A DNA stretch of 64,000 nucleotides, taken from assembly GCA_015039315.1 (NCBI GenBank), contig WIDE01000011.1, forward strand, positions 372,001-436,000. Direction: 5' to 3'. Numbering within the stretch: position 1 is the stretch's first letter; every line of letters starts with the position of its first letter. This document shows positions 34,885 through 49,496 of the stretch, piece after piece. A model generated the notes under the pieces. The model did not search any database and was not told the DNA's origin. It worked only from the letters and a program-made list of their open reading frames with translations. The DNA is from Clavulina sp. PMI_390 (taxonomy: Eukaryota > Basidiomycota > Agaricomycetes > Cantharellales > Hydnaceae). Made by a program: the position numbers and the translations under genes.

Positions 34885-37506
34885 TCAAAAAAGCGGACTC
34901 GATGCATGCAGATCATGATTCTATACCCAATTATCCATGTGAACGATGAGCCACGAGAATGTTACGTCTTCAAATTCTGTATATATTCTAGTTCCCTCTC
35001 CGAGGTAGTCGATTCTCGATGAGCTGCCAGGCTGTTGAATCAAGAGATGAAATCTCTGTGACTGCGGGTCGTGATTTTCCGGAGACAAAGAAGATTTTAC
35101 AGACCTTGTGGCAGTGGTTTCTAAGCATTCGGATCAACAAGGAGCAGGCACAACTGGATCGCGCCTATGTTGTTGCTTGTTGGGTCGCGGCCGATTGAGA
35201 TCTCGCTCATGTATGAATCATGCAGAACTGGAACCTTCGATATTGCTTCGAAGCTTAGTATCACAGGTGGTATTTCTCCGCAAATTATCAGCGCTCAAAG
35301 CATGCATGGGCCCAAACTTCACATTGAGTCACCTAGCTACAAAGGAGTCCACCAACATCCAAAAGACACCCAACCTTGAAACATGCTCTAGTGTTCGGCA
35401 TCTGCTTTCCTCCGCTGTACATGTTGTGAGCTCTCTCGCGAAAACAATTCGCACTAACCGATACCTGTCAGCTTCAGCCACGCTTGAGCTAAATGTGAAA
35501 ACGGCCATCACCCCAAGCGGACTGGCGTTTGATCCTTGATTATCACCACTAATTAGGCGTTGCTTTAACCTTCGGTTTAAGTGACCCCACGTGCACCTTC
35601 TCAGACTCGTCAGCACAATTGGTACTGAGTGTGATACATTATTGCTTGGACCGATAGCCAACAGTCATCTGACGCGTTAGTTTCTCTGCTGGACGGTGTC
35701 TTGAGATGGGGAAAGACAACAGAGTCGCCCTATGAGCTCTTGAAGACCAAAAAATCACTTGTGCCGCATGCGGTAAGATTCGATAGCATGGTACTAGCAT
35801 CTACTAGATTGTAGTAAAATACTCCAATCTGCTTGGCCGCCATACAGGAATCCTGAGTGGATAACCTTCGCTGAACACACGGTATCCAAGTTCAGTCCGG
35901 AGATCCCAGTGCCGCCAACACAGCCTTCTTGTCCATGGTAGTATAATAGTGGTATTGGGGCTCGATGACCCCCATCCCCAGCATGGAACCGATCTGCATC
36001 CAGACTTCAGGCTACCTCGACACCTACCGCTCCTTATACGTTAGAACCCAGTGCGACTAGTGCAGTTGGCACACGAAGGCTCGATAAGGAATGCTCAGGA
36101 CACAAAGTACGTCATCTGGCCTCTGCCGATTCACCTTGGGTCGCGCTTTGCTCCAACCAACCATTCCTGGCTTTCACTCCCGCCGTTTGCTGCCGAATAC
36201 GTTTAAATTCTGACTCCTCCTTCCCGAGAATAACAGTTTGTAGGATCAGGTTTTTACTGCGTTGTCGCTAGACCGATCCCCCTCATGGCGAATCCGTCTT
36301 GTGGAGGTTATAAGGTCCTCCAGATCTCAACTCGATTGCAGCTCTGGTCTTTCCCTCTAGAACATCCCTCCATGATTTCGCTCATGACTCCAGCATCATT
36401 GTGCCCTTCTTTCCCAGCAGCCTCGGTACACCTTAGGGGTTGCGCAAGCTTACATAGCGCGTGAAGTCTATCTTCGGCCTCTGGAGGAAGGAAGGGTTGT
36501 CATCGCCAACTCTTTTCATGGAGCTATCCAAGCTAAAATACTACCTTCACATCCTTGAAAAATAACCCTATCTTGAATCGTAATCTGGGCACACGAATAG
36601 TATCTAAAAACTTCCCTTGGTGTACAAACCCCCACGTGTGCCGGTGTCGATGCCGCTCACATCGTTTTGGTCATGCCTTGTCAGATATTTCTGAGTAGAT
36701 TACGAACCCTTTCCCTGATCACCTTCCTGGTACGTGGTTATTCTGACCATCAATACAGTCATTATTCTGCCAAGATTCGAAGCCGCATGTGGCTAGTTGC
36801 TCACCTGATGGGTTCTCTGCATCCTCGGTCTCGCACGGGGATGAAAGCTCCATACCTCCACCCCGAAGCTCCTTGTCAACTTTTCGTCATGCACACAGCC
36901 TCCCTCATATCATCAATCCCTTTCCGCAGGTGGCGGCGAGCCGCTCGCTCGCTCGGCCATGGGGTTGCAATACAATTGCTGCACAGCTTTCGATCACGTA
37001 GTATCAACCCGACAGCATCAGAAATCGGCTCCTTTATGCGGATCTGAAATGCCCGCCTTCCACCAATGCATACGGTTCCGCGTGTAGATGTCGGTACCGA
37101 AAGTAACCTGCTGCCTATACGGCAGCGTGATAGGTCTTCTCATGAAAACCAAGGGCCGTTTCAACATGCGGGAACCATCGTTTCATCACTGTCACCATCC
37201 TGATGGTCCTTGTCGATCGAACCTCTGCACCCCGAGAAGCGCGATGATAACCAGTGGACAAGCCATGCCTTCAAGCCCTGCTCAACATGCAGATCAACAC
37301 AACAAGTGCTAGTTCGGAATGGAGCTTCAGGTGAATACCAGCTACATCATTTGCAATCATTTTTGCGGTACTTTTCCCTCTACCTTATGGGCATTGTGGG
37401 CCCGCACGAGCCGCAAAGCCATAAAAGGTTGCTGGTCCTGTTGAGACACTGAAATCTTCACGACGCTGCCTCCCCTCCCCTCAAAAACATCCCACCTATC
37501 CCGAAG
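34885..37506. other. Long gene-poor gap inside the array
   Basis: A 2.6-kb gap. Frames at 35108-35539 (+), 35329-35661 (-) and 36667-37047 (+) are not supported by splice sites, composition or recognisable domains. A TATA-like stretch (ggttataaggtcc, about 36308) followed by a short ATG frame near 36373 could be a decayed gene start. The shared promoter element of copy G sits at 37345-37430. Confidence 0.45.
37345..37430 (+). promoter_or_regulatory. Promoter module of copy G
   Basis: The sequence catcatttgcaatcattttt followed by ccataaaagg (about 37419-37428), about 80 bases before the ATG. Only the core elements are shared with copies D and F; the rest of the upstream block is not recognised here. 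Confidence 0.45.
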
Positions 37507-38476
37507 ATGCACTTCACCACAGCTTCTGCTGCTCTCTTGACTCTCGCTAGCATTGCCAATGCAGTAAGCCCCTCGTAATACCGCCTCATCGGTGGTACAC
37601 CAGCTGACCTGTGATACCTGCTTTCCTTATCTTTACATAGGCGACCGTGTCGGTCAGCGTCGGCTCAAGTGGTCTCACCTTCGGTCCCCAGACTGCCACC
37701 GCTAATGTTGGTGACACCGTCACCTTCAACTTTGCTGGTCCCCACGTGAGTCTTCAGCCCCGGTTCTAGAGCCGCAAGACACCTTCATCTGATGCCTTGA
37801 TGCAGAGCGCGACCCAGGTGACGTTTGCCACCCCATGCACCCCAATGTCTGGTGGCTTTGACTCTGGAATGTGAGTAAAGCCGCTGCCATCACATTGGAC
37901 GAGCCTCTCACCCTTCACCCACTATTCTATCCCTTAGTTCGAGTGCTGGGAAGAGCTTCTCCGTCATGGTGAACGACACCAACCCCATCTGGGTTTCCTG
38001 CCAAGTACCTGGGTAGGTTATTTTTATCACTTCTCGGAAGGTCGAGGCACGTATTGATTCGCCTGGATAGCCACTGCCAAGCCGGTATGGTCTTCGCTAT
38101 CAATGCCCCAACGTCGGGAAACAACACCTTCCAAAACTTCCAGGTGAGCAGCCTTGAGATCATTTCCTACGGTTTACACTCTGAAGGTTAAGCTAATTCG
38201 CCGCTTTACCCATCCATCGCACCGTAGGCCAGCGCCGAGGGAAAGAGCGCTCCCGCTAGTACAACCGGCGGTGGTTCCTCCACCGGCTCTGCCCCAGCCT
38301 CGTCTACTGGATCTTCTCCAGCGACCTCTACCTCGCCCTCTGGTGGCGGAGGTGGCGGCCCTTACGGGAGTGGTGCTGGTTTCGCCACACTAGCCTCATT
38401 CAATGTTGCTGGTCTCAACGGAGCCGTGGCAGTCTCTCTCCTGCTGAGCGTCGCCGGCCTTATGAGCGTGTGGTGA
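37507..38476 (+). CDS. Secreted GPI-anchored cupredoxin-like protein, copy G
   Basis: Six exons. Signal peptide MHFTTASAALLTLASIANA, then TVSVSVGSSGLTFGPQTATA. The first ligand is in NFAGPH. Exon 3 is SATQVTFATPCTPMSGGFDS. Exon 4 ends PIWVSCQVPG, joined to HCQAGMVFAIN. All four ligands and both structural Cys are present. The stalk is Ser/Thr/Pro-rich and includes a Gly run (SGGGGGGPYGSG). The GPI-type tail is LASFNVAGLNGAVAVSLLLS, ending SVW. Codons favour C in the third position more than in D and E. Together with F this is the best preserved copy, and it closes the array. Confidence 0.88.
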
Positions 38477-39214
38477 ATCTGAACTCAGCTACACATCCGG
38501 ACAGTTCATGAAGTCGATACCAAGCTTTCGCAGACAGATCCCATTTGTAATGGACCTCACGTACTCCGACGTTTTTGATGCCTATATACTATGTATCTCC
38601 CGTGTGCACCAGGGTGCGCGACGAGTGTGGTCGAATAATGTATGCTTCAACCTTGATCAGTGACCGTCAACGCGAAGTTTTTCGCTAGTCAATCTAGGCT
38701 GGCACAAGCTTCTTCAATGACAGACAGCCAGCCAGCACCCCGAGTTGTGGTGTAACAATGATGGCCAAGGGGTATAAAGAATAGGAAAAGCCAAGTCCAT
38801 TCATAAACGTACTGATTACAAGTGTCATGATCATGCAACGCCTATGCAAATCATACATAGATACCGAGCGTGCTTAACCAAGCCAAATGAGATGTCGTTC
38901 ACAGGCAACGAACGAGAGAGAGAGCAAATAGAAAGAAGGATGAGAGGATAGAGTGAGAAGCAAGAAGGAAATGGGAATTCATCGGGGGGTGATATATCGA
39001 TACTAAAGAGGTAGGGACGAGGAGAGCGAGCGAAGAAGGAGTACAGGACGATATTTTGGTAGGGTGTGATGGTCATTCAAGTCGTGATGTCTCAGGCGTG
39101 GGGCATCAGGCAAGGAAGAAGCGAGTTAACATGAGGGTAGCACGATGCGACGAGGAACAGAGGTATAGGCTCCCCCGAGAAACGAGAGGCGGGGCAAGGT
39201 GAGCGATCTATAGT
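38477..39214. other. Convergent intergenic region
   Basis: Between the 3' ends of copy G (+) and RSP5 (-). The second half is purine-rich on the plus strand. Probably UTRs. No gene is seen. Confidence 0.5.
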
Positions 39215-42699
<3,485 letters not shown>

Positions 42700-44912
42700 T
42701 CGACACTAGTCTCGGATTTATTCCTTTTTTTTCCAAGAGGGACGAGCAACAAGAGAGTCGAGCCCACAGGCGGCAAGGTAGATGTGGTAAGCAAGTCGAT
42801 AAGCGCCCGGCCCGTCCAAATCGTGGACAACACTGAGAACAGGGCTATTTCGGACACGCAGCGCGTTTTGGTCCCCGTGCATTTATATGTAGAGCTCGGG
42901 GGGCCCCGTCCCAAATCCGCTCGGAGAAATCGAGCCCATTAGGGAACGTGCAGTGGGGTAGCGTAATTTACCTCAAGGTCATCATCATCATGAGACACAC
43001 AGCATGATTCATCCAGCTTGGTCAGCGATGAGGCATCTTGAATCAGCTCTAGAGGTCTTGAATTTACCCCCCAGGAATTGAATAGCTCCAAATATCATAC
43101 ACCTTCCCGACAGGTTCCCGACCACGACCATTGCGTGTGTTGTTAATCGAAAGTTCGACCAAACCACGCTTCTTGGATGATACAGATACATGCCCCACAA
43201 TGCGCGTTATACGGAGGTGTCTTCTCTGTCTAGGAGGTGAATCCTCTGTCTGCAATCTCCTATCTTGATTTTAATCAGTGATCCATTATTTGATACACCC
43301 ACCGCCCAATGCACGATTCGCAACGGGCCTCATACTCGCCCCCTCATCTGGGAATAAATACGAGATTGCTGATATAATCTCTTTGAGGCTCTTACCCCGT
43401 GTATATGGACTCTCATCGATGTGATATGCACTGCTGCTGAATCACCCCAGCATGCTGCGAGACCTCGTTTCGCAGCAACTTAGAACTGCGCTGGACTTTT
43501 TCACAGTCGCTTCTTCACACCGAGGAAATTTACCAACCGGGCGTATGTCACAGCTTGACTCTAATGAGTGACGAAAAGATGCAATGACCTATGAGAATCA
43601 GCGTGTTTCCTCCACTGGGTGCAACCACCAATAAGCCATCAGACGTAGACCGCACTAATCCCCTATAATCAAGCTAGATATTTATTCCGGTTCCAATAAT
43701 CCAACTATCCGCTTGTTGATGGCCTCGAGTCATACCCGGAAGAACAAGATTCCACCATTCTCTTGACATCGTCCCACCCCACCCTTCTCCCCGTCCGCTC
43801 ATAGTCATGGACTGTCTCTCGCATTCTCTAGTACACCATTCCACCATTATCGCGCAGAGTCTTGATATTTGACGCTGGGAACCTCAAACCTGGCGGGAGT
43901 GAGTGGCGTTCCTCACCATCAGACAGCTTTTAATTATTCACCCTTCCTTCAGGTCAAGAGCCTCCACCGCATTTACTCATACCCAAGGAAATACGCCAAT
44001 GATCCTATCCCGGCCTCATGCAAGCGCATATTTAGGAGCCTGATCGTGCAGCATAACGTGAGGACCATGCAATGCTGTGATGGGTCTGGATCAACTTGCT
44101 CGTGCAATATATTCGCATTTGTTTCTCATTCGTACTCGTTATTGGTGGGCTCAGCTCAGTGTGGCGTTCATCAATCACAATTGAAAGCTCAGGAACAACC
44201 TATGAAACGTTATGTAGAGAAGGGGGAAGAACAAAGGCAACAACGCAGTTCTGATAAATGTTCGTGATGATATTATTATTTCTGACCAATAGCCTATGCG
44301 ATCCGAATGCCCGAGCCGTGAACCCACAACGAGGGACCTATACACTTGATTTTGATTCGTTCTACTAGAGCACGATACGAGATATGAATAAATGATCGTC
44401 CGTCAGTCAGCTTGAACCAGGCCTTCATCTCCGAGCAACCACAAAAGAGGCACAAAATACAAACGAGCCACAGGACCGGAATCCCGGGCGGAGAAGCAAT
44501 ATGGGTATAGCGCAGATACGCGAATCAGCAGGCTGACTGATAAATCGTGCATTGCGCTGCAGGTTCTCAGATACATGAGAACTGTATTTGTGGGGCAATG
44601 CGAAGCACGGCAAAAAGCAGCACAAGGAAAGTGTGCAAATCCGGGGGAGGCCTTGCGGTCGCTCGGTCGGCGGGCAAGCCAGCAGCACCTGTGATTGTGT
44701 GCTGGGACGGAGAAAACCACCCGGAAGAGTGCTGACAACTGGGCGTTGGTCCCCCCTCAACCACATCCAGACAACAGCGAAGAAAGGGGCATAGAGAAAA
44801 GAAAGGGAAAGGGAAGGAGCGCATGTACTCACATAAATCGTACGACGAAGCCAGCCATCCAAAAATTTCCACCGTAGCCCAAGATGATGATCAAAGATGT
44901 CAAGGCTCAACA
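42700..44912. other. Long intergenic region upstream of RSP5
   Basis: A 2.2-kb region with the RSP5 promoter at its left end and the 3' flank of the Ser-rich hypothetical gene at its right end. Frames such as 43869-44267 (+) and 44403-44928 (-) are not convincing. No RNA gene or repeat is recognised. Confidence 0.4.
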
Positions 44913-45584
44913 TCATAATCCGGGCCACCCACCCCTGGGGTCTCTCCCCTTCCTTAGCACCGGGAAATCCAAGTCCTCCTCCTCGGAACGATAACGCTCC
45001 ACTTCCGCACGAAAGTCGGTGAATACGTATGAGGTTTGAGCGGCGTTGTTTTGTGGGATGGGCATAGAGGAGTAGGAGGAATAGGTCGAATAGGGGGAAG
45101 GATTCGAGGACGATGAAGTGGAGAGTGAGTTGGATGTGGAAGAGCTTGAAGATGACGAGGAGGTGGACAGGGAAGAGGCGGCGGCGAAGCCAGAGGCGGA
45201 GAATCCAACCATTCGCGCGTCAACGGATGATGGACTGTGCGCATTTACATTCGTAGCAGCGAGCATGCTCTGCGGGGGTGCATTGAGTGCACGATTGACA
45301 TGGTCATCGTAGCTGGCACTGGCACCCATTGGCCAGCGCCATTCGGTTGGGGTGGGATGGTTGGCGCCGATCGGGATAGGATTTGCGTGCCGTGGCGATT
45401 GGAGCTTGGCATGACCTTGGCGAGGGGAGGGGGGTGGAGATGGGAGGACACTCGCGTTAGTAGGAGTGCTACTGCGTGCAGTGGGCGTCGTTGACCCCGA
45501 GGCTGACGTGTATGAAGTCGTAGTGGCAGTGAATGGATGCACGGCAAAGGGATCGAAGGAGCCCATAGAGTGTTGTCGAGGCAT
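44913..45584 (-). CDS. Ser-rich low-complexity hypothetical protein
   Basis: Not recognised. A single 223-residue frame: MPRQHSMGSFDPFAVHPFTA, a Thr/Ser/Pro-rich middle with poly-Ser runs, a central WRWPMGASASYDDHVNRALN, and a C-terminal part with more normal composition (YVFTDFRAEVERYRSEEEDL, then DFPVLRKGRDPRGGW). The acidic EEEDLDFP stretch looks like a real conserved end. No signal peptide or membrane segment. It could be the last exon of a longer gene, since a donor after the stop region cannot be excluded. The opposite-strand frames are shadows. Confidence 0.5.
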   Translation of the reverse strand: MPRQHSMGSFDPFAVHPFTATTTSYTSASGSTTPTARSSTPTNASVLPSPPPSPRQGHAKLQSPRHANPIPIGANHPTPTEWRWPMGASASYDDHVNRALNAPPQSMLAATNVNAHSPSSVDARMVGFSASGFAAASSLSTSSSSSSSSTSNSLSTSSSSNPSPYSTYSSYSSMPIPQNNAAQTSYVFTDFRAEVERYRSEEEDLDFPVLRKGRDPRGGWPGL

Positions 45585-48256
45585 TGTGATGATGATCGAT
45601 AGGCGTGTGAGGAGAGTAGTAATGGCAATGTGATGGAGGAGAGAGGACGATGACGCTGGTGAGGGGTTGTTTGTGGGGCAGCGGGATGCGGGGGAGTCGG
45701 GATCAAAATTTTCAACGGAGAGGAATTTGCCCGGCTTTATAGGCCATCAAGAATCGACCGACACGGTGACTGACCGCATACAAAACAAGCTGAAGCACGG
45801 CTAAATGAAATGCCTCTCGAGCCGGAAGAGCAGCCGGGCGGAGGAAGTTGAAGATGTGTGTGTGGTTGATGAGACGGGAAGAAGGGAGATTCAACGCCAG
45901 GACATATTATTCAAAAGCAGATCAACGTGCCCTCGATTGAGAAGCTGAAAATCAATGTCCAACAGAATGACTAGAAAATGAGAATACTCCCAAAGACACG
46001 CTCGCGACTTGCACATGCATGCCCCCCAGATTCTCCGCCATCGATGGTCTAGAGCGACGAGCGGTCATACAAAAAACGGGGTGGGCACAGGCATTGGTAC
46101 CACGCACACGACGGCCAGTGCCAACAGGACAATCATCAGCACATTGTTCGGCCATCCCCAGGATTCGTTATCTCCCAGGTTCATTGACCGTTTGACAGGT
46201 TGGCGAGCCTCCTGAGCAAGCCACCAGCAGCACCACCACGACCTCCACAGTTATCACTATTGTATAGTAAGCACCCCCGGACTAAACCTCTGATCATGAT
46301 GTCACGCCGCTGGGGTTTGGCCGTAAGCCAATCATCCCGTCGAAGAATACCGTTTCATGTACGGACACCAGGGTGCATCGTTGCCGAGTTTCGGCGTTGC
46401 TGGTCAGGCTCACAAACACCTGACTAACTAGAGAAATGCAGGGCCTGCAACACAACCTGCAGGCTGGGTCCGTGGGGGGCAGGGTAAGGTTCGGAGCATG
46501 ACCCACCACGAGCATATTGGAAAATGTGGGCAATCATATGCGCTCTCGATTGGCGGGTACAGGAAAATTTGCGGAAAAACGAAGGGCCATTGTCGCCACG
46601 ATAAGCCGTCCGCCGACGTCGATATACTTGGCGGGCGCTTTAGCTCGCCATTCTGCCGGTCGTTGTGTACGTAGCGAAACGACACGTCGCCCAAAAGGAT
46701 TCAGTGCTGGCACTATCCGTCGGCGTAACGCCCGATTGTGGACGCGGCGCTTATCTGTCACGGACAATCCTCCAGATCTGGCACCCTCTCTCAGGCTTGA
46801 GCGTAGTCCCTCTTGTGTGGGGGAGAAAAAACAGGCTGTCTGCAGATCTCCGCCTCACTCCGCATCTGTCGGATGGTACCCAATTAGAAGCACCCGGCTT
46901 TCAACGATGACTACGTATGAACTTTTCATTATACATGGGTCGAGCGCACTTCTACCTGAGCTGATAGCGCTAGCGCTCGAGCTAAGTGATCGCCGGACCT
47001 GAGCGCTTCAGAGCTACTGAGATGACTGAACCAGTCCTCAGCTGACTCCTATACGAGACACAGAGGTGCTCTGAATCGCCTATCGCGATCAAAAGATTCG
47101 CCATATAGGGCGCCGGCCCGTTCGGAACGACCCTTTCTGCAGGTCTTCCAAGCATGTTGCTTTGTGTTGGATGCAGATGATATGATCGACCAGAATCACA
47201 GTCATAAGACCAGCGCGCTGATGATTCGATCCCACAGCTTGCGGTCGCGGCAAGGCTGCGAACACAGGCCGATTCGCGATCGTTCCCTTTCGCAGAATCT
47301 GTGCATCAAGCGATGCGTTCCTGATTCTGAAATTCCTCACGAATATTCTGGACATTCTGGTCGGATGATCAGCTTTTTGCACAACTAGAGTAATTCGTCA
47401 AATGGATCTCACCACGAATTGGATTCGATCTACCTCGCAATTGGGTTTTGCGACTCCCAGGACACATAGACCCTGGCTGAATCTTAAAAATTCCTTGATG
47501 GTGGTCATGCGTTGAAGAAGCTAGTTTTTGATCCACGCTGTCTATCCTCGATCGATGAGAAGGCCCTGCCTGTGAGAACAGACCTGAGCTACAGGAAAAC
47601 TGTTGCCCGCCAGTAGGGGAGAGGATAAGGGGTGAGTAGTGGCCCCTGCCGGGTCCTTTGTTCCACGAGGATCCAAAACTCGATAATAATAAGAAGCGGC
47701 AGCCTGTTGCACTTGACCGCTGACGCGAGCCTTTTTCAAGACCCCTTTACACCCAAGGGCGACATAGGACGGGAAGCCTGGATGCTATAAGAGCTAGGAG
47801 AATTTATCAGTGGCTTGTTCGCCAATCATCGTAGAGAGATCTTGGTGCAGTGTCTTCAGAGGCGTATGGAAGTGAGCAGCCTGATATACACAGCATCTCT
47901 AGGTTTATGGAATGGTGGAGGCTAGCGGAAAGAGCTTCTGTCAGGTCGCGCAGGTTATTTTGTGAGTACTGCCCTGTGCTGCTTTCAGCGATATCCAGCA
48001 AAGCTACACTATAGCAAACGTGATGTCCAGCCAGCAAGGTGAGCACTAGACAGATCTGACAAGAAACACCTCTTAGGGGGTCAACAGTGTGTCAAAAAGT
48101 GATGCAATGCCTCTTCAGTTATGATCGACGCGTCTCTGTCGCCGAAAAACGCGTCGGCACTTGTTTGTTTACCAGCAATGTTATGATGTTTTTGTTTGGC
48201 CAAAAACACCACAGCAACAATGTGACTAAATGCACGTGAGTGTGACGATTGTTCGC
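45585..48256. other. Long intergenic region upstream of H2B
   Basis: A 2.7-kb region between the divergent Ser-rich gene and histone H2B. Frames in 46.2-47.4 kb (both strands) show no domain or splice support. No histone H2A gene is found here or elsewhere in the window. Confidence 0.45.
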
Positions 48257-48268
48257 TCATATATAAGG
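48257..48268 (+). promoter_or_regulatory. TATA box of histone H2B
   Basis: The sequence tcatatataagg lies about 85 bases before the ATG of H2B, followed by a pyrimidine-rich leader. Confidence 0.6.
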
Positions 48269-48350
48269 GGCACCATGATCGTCAGACACAGTCAACTACT
48301 CTTCCTCCCTACCACCACATCAACCTCTTACTCTCTCCAAACTATTATCA

Positions 48351-49064
48351 ATGGCTGGTGGCAAAGCAGTCGGTGACAAGAAGCCTGCCTCTACCGCTGG
48401 CAAGGCACCTGCGTCGAAGGGTGAGCTTGAACTTTGCGTGAATGCAGCAGAGCTGGCCGCTAATTGATTGGTTTTCGCTCTCATTCTTCGTCGATCGTTG
48501 TCTGATCCAGTCACTGAGGCCAAGAAGTCGACCGCCGCCAAGAAGTCTGCGCCTGCCGCTGACGGTGACAAGAAGAAGAGGAAAAAGATCAGGAAGGAGA
48601 CCTACTCTTCTTACATCTACAAGGGTGAGTCACTCGCAAGGGTTTAGCAGCTTGTTGCATAGCCGTTGACGTTGTGTTATCTTCAGTCCTCAAGCAGGTC
48701 CACCCCGATACCGGTATCTCGAACAAGGCTATGGCTATCCTTAACTCGTTCGTCAACGATATCTTCGAGCGTATCGCGACTGAGGCTTCGAGTACGTTGA
48801 ATATTCATTATTTACTCCGAGTGCTTGCATCTGAATATGCGACTTCTTCTACAGAGCTCGCCTCGTACTCGAAGAAGAGCACCATCTCTTCGCGTGAGAT
48901 CCAAACCTCTGTCCGCCTGATCCTTCCTGGTGAACTATCCAAGGTGAGACGATACTTGCACTGATGACTCTTTACTTTTGTGCTTACATGAGTTGTCAAT
49001 TTAGCACGCTATCTCTGAAGGCACCAAGTCTGTGACCAAATTCTCTTCCTCGCAGGCCAAGTAA
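48351..49064 (+). CDS. HTB1: Histone H2B
   Basis: Core nucleosomal histone. Five exons join in frame. The basic N-terminal tail is [20 protein letters not shown] and continues through [17 protein letters not shown]. The histone fold reads [20 protein letters not shown], then [45 protein letters not shown] and [19 protein letters not shown]. Introns interrupt the tail and the fold, as in other Agaricomycetes and unlike most animal histone genes. The C-terminal Lys of VTKFSS is the conserved ubiquitination site (K123 in yeast), used by Rad6/Bre1. Identity is certain from sequence. Confidence 0.97.
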
Positions 49065-49496
49065 ACGACTTCGTGTCGTGTCTCTCACCTGTGGAGGGTG
49101 ACGTGTATCCATATTCCATATTACCCGACCCCCTCACGTCTCCCTTTATGCGCTGCCTCGTCATTACATCCACTTCCCCAACCCTATCTTATTATATTCG
49201 TCATATTCTCGCTTCCTCTGGCTCCCGTTGTGTACCTACCTCGGCATTGCTCTCGAATACATTCGCTTGGCATCATCTTTCTGGAGTGACTACATGTAGG
49301 GCTTGCATGTGGTTCTAATGGTTTGTGGTTGAGAGTGCAACATTCGTGCTGATGGCTCGGGGACCTAACGGGTTTTTGATTGGTATAAAATTCGGTTTTT
49401 GGATATCATGAGAGTAAAGGTACTGTCCGCAAACGTAAAAGTCTATATCCCGCCATTGTCGGCTTTATCGTAAATTGTTACTGCCGGAGCGAGGCC
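49065..49496. other. Convergent intergenic region
   Basis: Between the 3' ends of H2B (+) and the acyltransferase (-). Probably UTRs. No other gene is seen. Confidence 0.55.

Noticed and set aside
44403..44928. Minus-strand frames after the Ser-rich hypothetical gene
   Set aside because: A start followed by a donor-like site (ttatgtgagt near 44830) was considered as another small gene, but no acceptor gives a convincing continuation.
46517..47002. 161-residue plus-strand frame in the H2B upstream gap
   Set aside because: No splice-consistent neighbours, Arg-rich throughout, and frames of similar length on the other strand; no domain visible.
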